Positions 37,026 to 47,344 of a DNA stretch of 64,000 bases are shown here, one piece after another (the stretch's first letter is position 1; the number at the start of each line of letters is the position of its first letter). Origin of the DNA: Ricordea florida (taxonomy: Eukaryota; Cnidaria; Anthozoa; Corallimorpharia; Ricordeidae); contig OX453283.1 in assembly GCA_949710005.1 (NCBI GenBank), forward strand, positions 24,604,204-24,668,203, in the 5' to 3' direction. The notes under the pieces are model-generated. The model made no database searches. It had not been told where the DNA came from and saw only the letters and a program-made list of their open reading frames with translations. A program made the translations under genes and the position numbers.

Positions 37026-37808
37026 TTAATTCCCTTTCTTTGGCTGCCCGCCTTTTTTCAGAGGTGTTTCTACGGTTTTTGCGCCGTTTGTTTTTAGAGA
37101 TACCTTAAATACATGTGAACAGACGATTTCTTTTAAATCTGAGATCTGTTTCTGCAAATCGGCTAAGTTTACATTGTTGTGGTTTACAATGTGGTTCGCC
37201 GATTGCGTTTCGTTGAAAGGTTGCCTTTTTACATGTTTGTTTCTGCGAGCATGAGGTTGTGAAAATGCCCTTAGTTTTTGTCTTTGGCCGTCGAGCTTAC
37301 GTTTGTGGAAGCGAGTTAAGGCATCAACCAGGTTTTGTTCAGCATCTAGTTTGATATCCTTAAGTTCTTTTTCAAATATGTTATCCGGCGTAATATTTGG
37401 TTTCGCCGTGTATCGCAAAGATTTCGGACAAGTCCGATTTGTTAGGTGTTCCTCTAATAGTCTTATAGAGTTTTCAGTCTTTGCTATTTTGTTCTCCACA
37501 GTTTTGTGATCCATATACTTTCGTTTTTGGCCTCGCTTCTGCAAGTTGTGTTTTGGCGGGCTGTTAGGCTTGTTGCTTGTTAGCAGACGTGTTTCCCTGT
37601 GTCCCTTTGTCGGGCTCTGGGTTGGTCTTGGTTGTGATGGCGGAGGACTGTTCTCCGAATCATTTTCTCCATCGGTGTTAAGCATTTCATCGTCGTCCTC
37701 AATTGGACGGTAGTCTGGTGTTTTCGGTGGAGCGATGTAATTGTTTATATCTAGTTCCTCTTCATCATTACTGGGATGGAGGTATTGTGTGTTTGAGTCA
37801 TCGCACAT
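37026..37808 (-). CDS. PLE2 upstream protein (ORF1-like)
   Basis: 260 residues with a Pro/Ser/Asp-rich N-terminus, a basic centre (KRGQKRKYMDHK, KRKLDGQRQKLR) and a heptad-like helix near 220-235 (VNLADLQKQISDLKEIV). It ends in KKGGQPKKGN. It immediately precedes and slightly overlaps, in a different frame, the extended reverse-transcriptase frame. Some Penelope-like elements carry such an upstream coding part fused or overlapping; its role is unclear, possibly nucleic-acid binding or multimerisation. The gypsy element begins 40 bases upstream. Confidence 0.65.
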   Translation of the reverse strand: MCDDSNTQYLHPSNDEEELDINNYIAPPKTPDYRPIEDDDEMLNTDGENDSENSPPPSQPRPTQSPTKGHRETRLLTSNKPNSPPKHNLQKRGQKRKYMDHKTVENKIAKTENSIRLLEEHLTNRTCPKSLRYTAKPNITPDNIFEKELKDIKLDAEQNLVDALTRFHKRKLDGQRQKLRAFSQPHARRNKHVKRQPFNETQSANHIVNHNNVNLADLQKQISDLKEIVCSHVFKVSLKTNGAKTVETPLKKGGQPKKGN

Positions 37809-37848
37809 GGTTGTTGCAACAGTTTCAGTGGCTACAACAGGACCGGCG

Positions 37849-37982
37849 TGTAAAATAAGTGAACAGTCAAGATGGCTGATAAGTGAAATGTGTTTATTCC
37901 TCGTGCTATGTCACGTGACATACATCCGCATATTATGACTAGCTAGGGAGGGGAGAGTCTTACTTGACACATTTATATCACA
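37849..37982 (-). repeat. 3' LTR of the gypsy element
   Basis: 134 bp, TG...CA on the plus strand, identical by eye to 42235-42368. Preceded on the element's sense strand by the purine tract AAAGGGAAGGA. Flanked outside by CGGCG. Confidence 0.95.
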
Positions 37983-38143
37983 TCCTTCCCTTTAAATGAA
38001 AGAAACATAACTGTTGTAAAAAGAAATAAATAATAAGAGTAAAGAAAAATAAAGAAAATATGAAAACAAAATAATGTCACTGTCCTTGGTTTAAAGTAAA
38101 ATAAATGACCAACTAAACAGAGTGTTTCTTATCTCAGACCAGT

Positions 38144-41100
38144 CTACAGATCAAGCCGGTTGGGTTTTACTACTGGTCTGCCACTGCGGGTCACATATGG
38201 ACCTGCATCATTCTCATTTGCTGGTTCTGGATGCTGCTCATGGGATGTAATGTCTGGCTGTGTAGGTGCAATGATTTGGTCTGGTTTCTCTCTGGGTAGC
38301 TCTATATCCTGGGTTAGGGTCTGGTCTGCTGCCAAAGGCGGTTCTGCATTCAAACTAGCATGTCCTGGAGCTGGGCAAACTCTTAAATGCTGCCTGTTGC
38401 GGCGATACTTTCTGCCATTTTCAGCTTGTACTACATAGGATCTTGGTGTGTGGTGATGTTGGACTACAGTAGCTGGCTTCCATTCCTTGGCGGCTGTCCA
38501 AGGTTGCATGCGAACTTTGGTCCCAGGCTGAAGTTCCTTCAGGTCCTTGCTTGCATGACGGTCATGGAAAATTTTCTGATTTTCTTTGGTCTTTTCTAGA
38601 TACTTGGAGATTTCTTTCTGGTTGTTGCTTGCAGGTTGGAGCAAACTTTCTTTCATGGGCAACTTATTTCTCAGCCGACGACCCATGAGTAGTTGTGCTG
38701 GAGACAGTTCAATGTCTGGTAATGGCGTTGTTCGATAATCCAGCAAGGCGAGATGCTTGTCATCATTCTTTCGCCACAACTTCTTAACAGTTTGAACTGC
38801 TCTCTCCACTTCCCCATTAGCCTGCGGGTAATGTGGTGAGGTGGTGGTGTGCTTAAAGCCATAGTCTTTGGCAAAATCCTGGAACTCCATACCGCTGAAC
38901 TGGGGGCCATTATCCGAAACAACTTCTGCTGGGATCCCATGGACTCCAAACTGCCTTTTTAACTCCTCTATTACAGCACCACTTCTTAAAGATTCCAGTT
39001 TGGCAACTTCAAGGAATTTGCTACGGTAGCATACAGAGAGTAAATAATGTTCCCCACGAAATTCGAATAGGTCGGTTCCTATCTTCTTCCAAGGAAGTGA
39101 TGGTGGTACAGAGGGCTTCAATGGTTCTGAGGGCTGTTTCTTGGCATAGTCAGCACACACACTACAGTTGGTGACCATTTGCTCAATTTCCACTGACATT
39201 CCCGGCCAAAATAGTACTTCTCTGGCTCGCTGTCTGCATTTGGCTATTCCGAGATGACTCTTGTGGATCTGGCGGAGCATTTCAGGTCTTAGTATCTTTG
39301 GTACAATAAGGCGTGTCCCTTTGAAGAGCAGCCCGTCTGCTGCTGCAAGTTCATCTCGGAATGTCCAGTAGGGTCTTGCCTCTGTGGGGACTTCTGGTTT
39401 TGTGTCTGGCCATCCATTTTTGACCATGGCAAGAACTGACTGTAGCTCTGGGTCTCTCTTGGTCTCATTCTGGAACTCTTCACATCTTTCATCCGAGACT
39501 GACAGGACCAAATTTATTTCTTGGAATTCTTCATAAGCTTTTCCGTCATCATCCTGCACAGATGCTCGACTCAACGTGTCTGCCAGGACTTGCCTACAAC
39601 CAGGGATGTATCGTATCTCCACATCATACCCACGCACATTGAGGATCATTTTCTGAAGTCTCAGCGGTACTTGTGACAATGGTTTGGTACTTATCGCCTG
39701 CAGCGGTTTGTGATCTGTCTCAACTACCACACTTCTGCCATAGATGTACTGATGGAACTTGCGGCAGGCAAAGACAACTGCTAACATTTCAGATTCAATT
39801 GGTGCATACCTCGTCTCTGTGTCGGTTAGTGCACGAGATGCATAACACACGGGTTTGTTGTCCTGTAGTAACACTGCTCCAAGCCCCTTTCCGCTTGCAT
39901 CGCACTGAATGGCCACTGGCTTGGTGACATCGTAATATTGTAGCACCGGAGCTTGAGACACAAGTTCCTTGACCTTCTTAAAGCTCTCTTTCTGCGGATG
40001 ATCCCAGTGGAATAATACATCTGACTTCTCGAGCTCTCTCAAGGGAGCATCCACAGTGGATAACCGGGGTAGATACCGGCTCAGAAACTGTATAAAGCCA
40101 AGAAGCCGTTTCACATCTTCCTTGCTCTCAGGTTCTGGCATTTCCTGGATGGCTTTTATCTTCTGGGGATCAATCTTTAGGCCCTCTGCAGTAAGGAGAT
40201 GTCCTACGTATGGTACTTCTTTCTGACGAATCCTGCATTTCTCTTTGTTGAGCTTTAAACCCTTTTCTGATGCTCTTTCTAGAAATTTCTGTAATCGCTC
40301 ATCGTGTGTAGACTCATCTCCGGCGATGATTACATCATCCATGATGACTTCGACACCATCCAGGTCTTCTACCATTTGGTCCATGGTCCTTTGGAAGATT
40401 TCTGGGGCACATTTCACCCCAAAGGGTAGTCTTGTGAACCTGTATCGACCAATTGGGGTATTAAAGGTACAAAGACGTGAAGACTCTTCATCTAACTTCA
40501 ACTGCCAAAAGCCACTTTTTGCATCTAGAATGCTGAAGGTATTGGCACCTTGAAGACGGGTGGCTACTTCATCGACTGTCTTCATTGGGTAGTGGGACCT
40601 CTTCATGGCAGCATTTAGATCTCTAGGATCAATGCACAGTCTCACTGCACCGTTGGGCTTCTGAACTACGACAAGCGAGTTGACCCATTCAGTTGGTTCT
40701 TCTTGCCGCACAATAACTCCCAGCTTTTCCATCCTTTTCAGTTCTTCAATAACTTTCTCTCTTTGTGGCACTGGCACCTTTCTCGGAGGATGTACAACAG
40801 GGGTAGCACCGTCGGCCAGTTGGATGTGATACATGCCAGGCAAGCATCCTAAGCCTTTGAACAATTCTGGGTAGTCACCTAACTCCACTCTCCTCTCTGG
40901 TGGTTTTGGGTTTGCCAAGTGATAAACTCTCTTCAGGAGGCCAAGTTTGACGCATGTGTTTCCGCTAAGGACTGACTCCACTTCAGGGTCTACAATAAAG
41001 AATTTGACATCTTCGACCCTATCTTTGTATCTTGTGTTTAACGCCACTTCTCCACAAGGTTTCAGCTTGTGCTTTGAAAAGGAGATTAACACAGTGTTTG

Positions 41101-42109
41101 TTTTCTCTAGGCGTGGAGGGTTTTTAGACTTGAGGCTGTTAAAAGTCTTCAGTGACATGACATTGGCTTTTGCGCCGCTATCCAACTGGAAGCGAACTCG
41201 AGTACCCTCTACTTCAATTTCTTCGTAAAATTGCTCATCTTCAGTAACACAGCTTGACTTAACTGAGTACACAAACAGAGATGAATCCTCCTCGCTTTCG
41301 TCCGAGTCCTCTTCCGTTTCTTCTTGTAGGTTGTGCACTTGTTTTGCCATGCAGAATTTTGAATAATGATTCATCTTCTTGCAATATCCGCACTGCTGCC
41401 CCATTGCCGGGCATTTCTTGTGAGCTTTGTCGTGACCACAACGTCCACATTTATCTGTCGGTTTCCGGTCGATCTCCTCTGTAGATCTCCTTTTGCCTTT
41501 GTCAGTGCGCTGTCGACGATTCCACGGTGGGCGTTTATCTTTACGGAGTGCATTTACGGTTGGGTCCTCGTCACTGGCAAGCTTTTTCAGACTGCTAAGA
41601 TTGGTTTCGTAATTTCGACCAATTTCAATGGCCTTTTCGCATGTCAACGCATCGGCCAAGTCGAGGCACTTCTCACGCACTTTGGGATGTTTACAACGGA
41701 AAACGATTGCGTCTCGCACCATTCGCTCCTCTTCTTGGTAGCCACAATCCTTTACTAGAATTTTTAGATCTGTCACAAACGATTCGAAACTCTCATTGTC
41801 TCCCTGACGTCTTTCACTGAACTTCAAGGCAGCCATGATGTGGTTTTTTCGTGGCGCGCAGTACTCTTCAAATTTCTTTATTACCACGGTCAATTTTGCC
41901 GCGTCTTCGGGTTTAGCGAACGTAAATCCTTCGAATACATCTAACCCTTTATCGCCGACCCACAGCTTGAGGTAGCTGACTTTGACGCTGTCGCCTTTGT
42001 CGTGCAACGGGCCTTCGAAGATGCACATGGCTTGTCTGTTGAAACGACGCCATTCTTGATGCAAGTCTTGCACAGTCCACGACATCTCCGGACTCTTGTA
42101 TTTCGCCAT
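38144..42109 (-). CDS. Gypsy gag-pol polyprotein, single frame
   Basis: 1321 residues. Gag covers about 1-225, followed by two zinc knuckles (CGRCGHDKAHKKC and CGYCKKMNHYSKFC). Protease: FQLDSGAKANVM near 305. Reverse transcriptase: LCIDPRDLN, FSILDAKSGFWQ (catalytic Asp), LPFGVKCAPEIFQ, and VIMDDVIIAG (catalytic DD, with Met in place of the usual Val). RNase H: IQCDASGKGLG and ESEMLAV. Integrase: HKSHLGIAKCR...CSVC zinc part, then GTDLFEF, VSDNGPQFSG and ANGEVERAVQ (D, D, E). There is no frameshift between gag and pol and no envelope gene. The leader from LTR to ATG is 125 bases. Confidence 0.95.
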   Translation of the reverse strand: MAKYKSPEMSWTVQDLHQEWRRFNRQAMCIFEGPLHDKGDSVKVSYLKLWVGDKGLDVFEGFTFAKPEDAAKLTVVIKKFEEYCAPRKNHIMAALKFSERRQGDNESFESFVTDLKILVKDCGYQEEERMVRDAIVFRCKHPKVREKCLDLADALTCEKAIEIGRNYETNLSSLKKLASDEDPTVNALRKDKRPPWNRRQRTDKGKRRSTEEIDRKPTDKCGRCGHDKAHKKCPAMGQQCGYCKKMNHYSKFCMAKQVHNLQEETEEDSDESEEDSSLFVYSVKSSCVTEDEQFYEEIEVEGTRVRFQLDSGAKANVMSLKTFNSLKSKNPPRLEKTNTVLISFSKHKLKPCGEVALNTRYKDRVEDVKFFIVDPEVESVLSGNTCVKLGLLKRVYHLANPKPPERRVELGDYPELFKGLGCLPGMYHIQLADGATPVVHPPRKVPVPQREKVIEELKRMEKLGVIVRQEEPTEWVNSLVVVQKPNGAVRLCIDPRDLNAAMKRSHYPMKTVDEVATRLQGANTFSILDAKSGFWQLKLDEESSRLCTFNTPIGRYRFTRLPFGVKCAPEIFQRTMDQMVEDLDGVEVIMDDVIIAGDESTHDERLQKFLERASEKGLKLNKEKCRIRQKEVPYVGHLLTAEGLKIDPQKIKAIQEMPEPESKEDVKRLLGFIQFLSRYLPRLSTVDAPLRELEKSDVLFHWDHPQKESFKKVKELVSQAPVLQYYDVTKPVAIQCDASGKGLGAVLLQDNKPVCYASRALTDTETRYAPIESEMLAVVFACRKFHQYIYGRSVVVETDHKPLQAISTKPLSQVPLRLQKMILNVRGYDVEIRYIPGCRQVLADTLSRASVQDDDGKAYEEFQEINLVLSVSDERCEEFQNETKRDPELQSVLAMVKNGWPDTKPEVPTEARPYWTFRDELAAADGLLFKGTRLIVPKILRPEMLRQIHKSHLGIAKCRQRAREVLFWPGMSVEIEQMVTNCSVCADYAKKQPSEPLKPSVPPSLPWKKIGTDLFEFRGEHYLLSVCYRSKFLEVAKLESLRSGAVIEELKRQFGVHGIPAEVVSDNGPQFSGMEFQDFAKDYGFKHTTTSPHYPQANGEVERAVQTVKKLWRKNDDKHLALLDYRTTPLPDIELSPAQLLMGRRLRNKLPMKESLLQPASNNQKEISKYLEKTKENQKIFHDRHASKDLKELQPGTKVRMQPWTAAKEWKPATVVQHHHTPRSYVVQAENGRKYRRNRQHLRVCPAPGHASLNAEPPLAADQTLTQDIELPREKPDQIIAPTQPDITSHEQHPEPANENDAGPYVTRSGRPVVKPNRLDL

Positions 42110-42234
42110 CGTCGTTGTATTTCACGTCTTTCGTAGATCAAGCACAATCGACAGGAATCCTGCGTACTATTTTCGGCCAGCTGAAAGCCAGATGGCTTGA
42201 TTCGGCATGGATTTCGCTGCTCGTCCTGACACCA

Positions 42235-42368
42235 TGTAAAATAAGTGAACAGTCAAGATGGCTGATAAGTGAAATGTGTTTATTCCTCGTGCTATGTCAC
42301 GTGACATACATCCGCATATTATGACTAGCTAGGGAGGGGAGAGTCTTACTTGACACATTTATATCACA
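42235..42368 (-). repeat. 5' LTR of the gypsy element
   Basis: Identical by eye to the 3' LTR. It contains a CACGTGACAT palindrome and AATAAA on the sense strand, suitable for polyadenylation. Confidence 0.95.
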
Positions 42369-42415
42369 CGGCGGTTTCGACTCTTCGCGAGTCTCTTCAG
42401 CTGTTGTTTGAAAAC
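42369..42415 (-). ncRNA. PLE2 5' hammerhead ribozyme, split by the gypsy element
   Basis: On the minus strand: stem I arm ACAACAG, CTGAAGA, stem II GACTC/GAGTC with a GCGAA loop, GAAA, then the start of helix III (CCGCCG). Past the gypsy element, at 37848 downward, the sequence resumes with GGTC (end of helix III and cleavage triplet GTC) and CTGTTGT, the perfect partner of the stem I arm. The target duplication CGGCG lies in helix III. With the insertion ignored, a complete type I hammerhead core is present. Confidence 0.72.
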
Positions 42416-42420
42416 AGACT

Positions 42421-43186
42421 GTGTTGCAAGTTGCTTTGTCTTCCATTTTGCTCGATAACAAACAGCTCAAGAAAGAACTAGCCGAACTAAAAGCTTCCCT
42501 GCAAATCAAAGACCAAGAGCTTCGTGATCTGAAGACCACGTTCGACAAAACTTCTAAGGTTAATATCGAGATGGCGAAAAGCCTGAAAGCAACGACCACT
42601 TTACTCGACGCTGCAAAGCGAGATTTACTTCTGTAAAACGAAGAAATCGACTTTCCAATTGAGTCTCTGGATAACCTAGAACAATACACTCGCAAAAACA
42701 GCTTATAATTCCATGGAGTTCCTGCGGAAAATTCCTACGCGTCTACAGAGGAAGCGGTACTCAAAATTGCGGCTGCACTTGACGTCCAAGTTGCCCCCAG
42801 CGATATTGAAATATCACACCAACTGCGACGGAAAAAGGCAACAACGCTATTATCGCAAAGTTCTGCAGCCACAAAGTCAAAACAAGTCTGTACAAGGCAC
42901 GGATAAAGCTCAAAAACATAAAAGCCTCGGATCTGTTCCCGAGTGCCAGCTATGCTGCTGCAGTTGCCGGATGACCGATCGCCTTTTCGTAAATGAGAAT
43001 TTAACTTCGTACAGGAGAGGCCTGGTTGAGTTAGCAAACAAAAAACGAAGAGATGGCTACATCATCAGTGTGTGGACGATGGACGGGAAAGTCTTTGTCA
43101 AAACATCCACGGACGGGAATCCTGTCAGGATCTTTACTGAAGAAGATTTAGTTACCCTTAGCTGTCTCATGTATTGCCGAATGTAG
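42421..43186 (+). pseudogene. LINE ORF1 protein, broken
   Basis: The first part is a coiled coil (KQLKKELAELKASLQIKDQE), then in-frame stops near 42636 and 42705. After a frame change it becomes an RNA-binding C-terminal domain ending LFVNENLTSYRRGLVELANK and the WTMDGKVFVKTSTDG segment, typical of L1/Tx1-type ORF1 proteins. At least two stops and one frameshift make it non-functional. Confidence 0.7.
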
Positions 43187-43517
43187 GAAGGGTATACGCT
43201 TTTGCTATGAAGACTTTGCTGAAGGTAATGCCTCCTACAAAAACCCATTTTAAACTTTCAATTTATGTTCCTTGTCTTATTTTATGCATAATTTGTTTAC
43301 TTTTATATTATAGCCCGCAACCTACTAACTCTACAATCTGCTACAATCATAAATTCACACATTGTTTATCATTGCCGCTACTAACAACGTTATCTGCTAT
43401 TAACACGATCGAAAAAATATTATGTCATTTTTATTGCAACCTTTTTTCCTCCAAAGTTATACCATTTGTAATGTTTACGATCTATTTTTGGCCAAAATTT
43501 GCATGGGCCGAACTCTG

Positions 43518-44600
43518 CTTAATTATTCTATGTCGCGTAAGTTAAAACTGCTATCTTTAAACGTGCGAGGTTTGCGTAATGTTAACAAAAGAAGAGCAAT
43601 TTTCTCCTATTTGAAAGCGCAAAAAGCCGCAATCTTTTGTCTTCAAGAGACATATTCATCAGCTGAAGATGAAAAAGTGTGGTCTGCAGAATGGGGTGGT
43701 AAAATTTTTTTTTCGCACGGTTCTTTACACTCAAAAGGCGTATGCATCCTTCTAAACCCAAGGTCGACACTACTTTTGCGAAACACTCAAGTGGACTCAG
43801 AAGGAAGATTCTTGATTTTAAAAGCAACGATAGACGATAATAGCTTCAGTTTTTCATCGTTAACATTTACGCTCCAACTGACTACCGTGACCAAGACAAT
43901 TTCATTCGCTCATTAGGCGAACAACTCATATCGAACACAGACACCTCAAAACTTATCATTTCAGGTGACTGGAACACAACTCTCAATCGAATCGATAAGC
44001 GAGGCGGTCAGCCCTGGAAAGCTACAAATTATCGAAATTCTCTCATTAATCTCATGGAAGAACTCAATCTCATTGACAGCTATCGAGAAAAGCATCCAAC
44101 AACTAAATCCTTCACACACGAGTCGAAGCCTTGAATTTAAAATCGAGAATTGATTTTTTTCTTATCTCCCGTCCTCTCTCCTGTAGCGTCAAAAATGTAG
44201 AAATCCGTACGTCAATAGCACCCGACCATAAATCAGTTTTTCCTAAATATCGAAATTGAAAATGAATTTATAAGAGGTCCTGGAGTGTGTAAATTTTATA
44301 ACTCCTTACTTGAGGACGAAAATTATAAAGAACTCATTGCATTTTACTATCCTCATATTCTAGAAAAATACCGCGATGTTACAGACAAACAACTTCTTTG
44401 GGAATTGATAAAAATGGAACTACGCCCGAAAACTATTAGCTATTCAAAACAGAGAAGATCAAAGTTAAGAAACAAAGAAGAAGCTCTTCAAAAAGAGCTG
44501 CAAGAACTAGATCATAAAATTTGTAATGGTGATGATAATGTTTCGAAATATCACGAGGAGTCCGGCAAGGATGTCCACTTAGCCCATTTGTGGAAGCCTA
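43518..44600 (+). pseudogene. LINE ORF2: AP endonuclease and start of reverse transcriptase, broken
   Basis: KLLSLNVRGLRNVNKRR and FCLQETYSS are the first endonuclease motifs (Asn and Glu of the active site). The frame is lost near 43860 and continues in others with IYAPTDYRDQ-like, ISGDWNTTLNRIDKRGG and APDHKSVF readings, the remaining endonuclease motifs. The reverse-transcriptase fingers follow (44285-44560). A large deletion then joins directly to a GVRQGCPLSP reading near 44550-44590. Confidence 0.7.
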
Positions 44601-46035
44601 CTTTTACCGAATAATCAGGATGTTAAAATTTCACAATTTGCAGACGATACAACCACAATAACAAACAGCACGGACTCTCTTAAATCACATCTCCAAATGA
44701 TTGAATGGTTCGGAACTGTCTCAGGTCTAAAGCTAAATAAAAAGAAAACTAAAGCAATGTGGTTAGGTACAACAAAACATGGTAGTTCTAAGATCCTCGA
44801 ATTTAAAAGCTCCAATCAAAGTTCTGGGCGCTTTTCTATCCGTACAACCTAAACAAGAATGTCGAAGAGAACTTCTCTAACAAGATTAGAAAAATGAAAA
44901 CGAAATTGCATCTATGGCTTTTCAGGGATCTCACGCTATACGGTCGATCCTTACTAGAAAAATCATTAGGAGTGTCTCAATTAGTTTATGCAGCGTCCAT
45001 GCTCTCTGTTCCGAATTCAATAGTAAAAGGCGTCCAAACAGAAATTTTCTCCTTCTTGTGGAAATACAAAAAAAGATAAAATAAAAAGAATGGTCATGTA
45101 TCAACCCCTCGCGGAAGGGGGTCTTAACTTTGTTAATTTTCCCGCTGTAGTCAAATCTTTGCGCCTTGCCTGGATAAGCAGACTTCTAAGTCACGCGAGC
45201 GATGCATGGAAAGCAATCATCCAAATTATTACTTTTCCACACACGGTGGCTTGCGATTCCTCCTCAAGTGCAACTATAACGCAGCCTCTATAAACAATTC
45301 TTTACCTACTTTTTATCGGGAGCTTTTGCAATATTTTCAAGAGTATAAGAGCAAGACTAAAATGTTCTCGTATGGTGAATTTCTGCTATGGAACAACGAG
45401 GCAATTACCATTGAAAAAAAACATGCTATTCTGGACATCCTGGTTTAAGCGGAACATCCTATTTGTACAAGATATTCTTAACGCTGATGGAAATGTCCTA
45501 ACTTTAGAAGAATTCCAAAATAAGTTCAACATTAAAACAAATTACCTTCATTATTTTCAGCTGATGGCTGCTATTCCATCCGATTTGAGAAAAAAAGCAA
45601 GGGATTCTGAAGTATCTTCAAAAGACCTTTTAAGCAACTCTACGGTATCCTTGTCACCCGAAAGTACTCCCATTGATTTAACAGAGATGCGCAGTAAGCA
45701 TTACTATAAAATACTTAACAAAAACTCCACAGTCAAGCCAACCGGTATCAAAACCTGGAAAATTAAATTTGCCGACGCTCTTACAGAATGGCAAACCAAA
45801 TTCTCTTTCATTTATCAATCAACAAGAGATAATAAATTAAGACAGTTTTCGTTCAAGTTATTACCTGGAATATTAACAACAAAAAAAGAACTTGTCAAAT
45901 ATCGTTTAGCAAGTGACGAAATATGTAATTTCTGCCCCAATCCGGATTCTATAGAACATGCTTTTATAGACTGTGCTGTGACAACATCTTTTTATTCTGA
46001 AGCTTATTGTGGTTTAACCATTTTTATTATATAGA
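44601..46035 (+). pseudogene. LINE ORF2: reverse transcriptase palm end and C-terminal region, broken
   Basis: An SQFADDTTTIT reading (catalytic DD) near 44632 is followed by KLNKKKTKAMWLG. The C-terminal region follows in several frames (QPLAEGGLNFVNFPAVVKSL, then the longest piece at 45372-46034). The fold-back element interrupts at about 46036 and the end resumes at 46357-46575 (NKQIAFNDIPDLKQL to QWQIEKCALP). Confidence 0.7.
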
Positions 46036-46356
46036 CACGAGTGTTTTACTGGAAAATATACCACTCGTAGAATTCATAAAAACTACATCCGGGACCCGAG
46101 TGGTTTATTTTCCATAATCTCACACGTGAGTTTATCGATGACGTAATTTCGGTAATTTCCCTCCGAAATTTGTATCGATGTCTTTTTGTCTATATAATAA
46201 AAAGAACATTATACGGCGGCTTGAAGATATGAATTTTATTTTCTCGTGGCAAAAACAATATTTTACTCACTCGCTGCGCTCGTTCATAAGATATTGTTTT
46301 GCCACTCGAAAATAAAATTCATATCTTCGCGCCACCGTGTAATATCCTCTATAAAT
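46036..46356 (+). mobile_element. Fold-back element with a large hairpin
   Basis: It interrupts the LINE C-terminal coding region. The arms 46223-46265 and 46287-46328 are near-perfect inverted copies around a 21-base loop containing CTCGCTGCGCTCG. The outer arms (ACATTATACGG and CCGTGTAATAT) extend the hairpin. TATATAGACA near the left end and TGTCTATATA near 46185 are another inverted pair. No coding sequence. Confidence 0.7.
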
Positions 46357-46540
46357 AATAGTGATATCGGTCTTTCTAATAAGCAAATAGCCTTCAACGA
46401 CATACCCGATTTAAAACAATTAACTGATTACCAAGGACGCAGACAACACTTATTCGTCATTTTACTAAAACAATATATTTACGCCAGCAAATGCCTCGGA
46501 AACAACCCGTCTCAAAACGAATTTCAAAGTAGAGTTTTAC

Positions 46541-46575
<35 letters not shown>

Positions 46576-46727
46576 TTAAGTAGTGGTCCGCGTAAGAACT
46601 AGGCAAAAGAACAATAGGCTAGTGCAATACACGCTGGGCCAGCGCACGCCTCCAAACTGCACTTTGGCGCCCGCATGTAGTTCCTATTTAGCCAGCGGTA
46701 TGAGTTGCAAAAGTATAGATTTTCAAA

Positions 46728-47336
46728 ATGGCGGACAAGGAAGAAATCCGTGCAGCCACGAGAGCTCTAATTCCTCTGCGTGATCATGTTAGAAATTTTG
46801 TCCTTTTTGAAATAGAAGTCGAGGAAGTGTTATCCACGTTATTCGAAAAGCATCGAAGTGATCAAAATCCGATTGAAAGAGTTCGACATTCGATAATTGA
46901 AGTTGGCTCGATTATCGCAGGAAAAGTCAACCTCTGGCTTAAAACGTTGCATAGGCGACTCAGTCCTCGCATGACAGCCCGTGATCCTTGGACTGAGTAA
47001 GTTACAAGAGATTTGCCTGCGGAAGTTTTTTGTTTCATATTGGAGAGTGTTAAGAAGGCAACCTCACGGTATGGTGTCACCTATTCAGAAAGCCCACCCG
47101 TAGATTGTATTGTTTACACACAGGAGAATCGAGTCGTGAGAGATTTGTATCGACTTTGCCACATCCCCAGAGAATCAGTTCTTGAGTATTTTTTAAAGAA
47201 AAGCAAAGGCCCCAGGAAAGGAAACGCAAGGGTTATTGTGACTGCCCAAAAGCCGTTTAGTGTCTTACTTCAGGAAAGGGCACGTGTTGCTGAAGTGCTA
47301 CTACAAGTTTACAAATGTGTATGGATACACTTTTGA
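46728..47336 (+). pseudogene. Unknown protein in the TTAA element, one in-frame stop
   Basis: An ATGGCGGAC start opens a frame of 203 codons interrupted by one TAA at 46998-47000. Residues 1-90 are helical and charged (MADKEEIRAATRALIPLRDH). After the stop the same frame continues (LPAEVFCFILESVKKATSRY, then a basic stretch KKSKGPRKGNARVIV). Alternatively, GTAAGT at the stop is a splice donor and the first part is an exon. I recognise no family. It may be the remains of a captured gene or of a transposon-encoded protein. Confidence 0.45.
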
Positions 47337-47344
47337 AAGTTAAA

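Larger units (their letters stand above)
37849..42368 (-). mobile_element. Intact Ty3/gypsy LTR retrotransposon, 4.5 kb
   Basis: Two 134-bp LTRs that look identical, a primer-binding site starting TGGTGTCAGGACGAG directly after the 5' LTR, a polypurine tract before the 3' LTR, a 5-bp target duplication CGGCG (37844-37848 and 42369-42373), and one uninterrupted gag-pol frame. All of this marks a young, possibly active insertion. It lies inside the 5' hammerhead region of PLE2. Confidence 0.95.
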
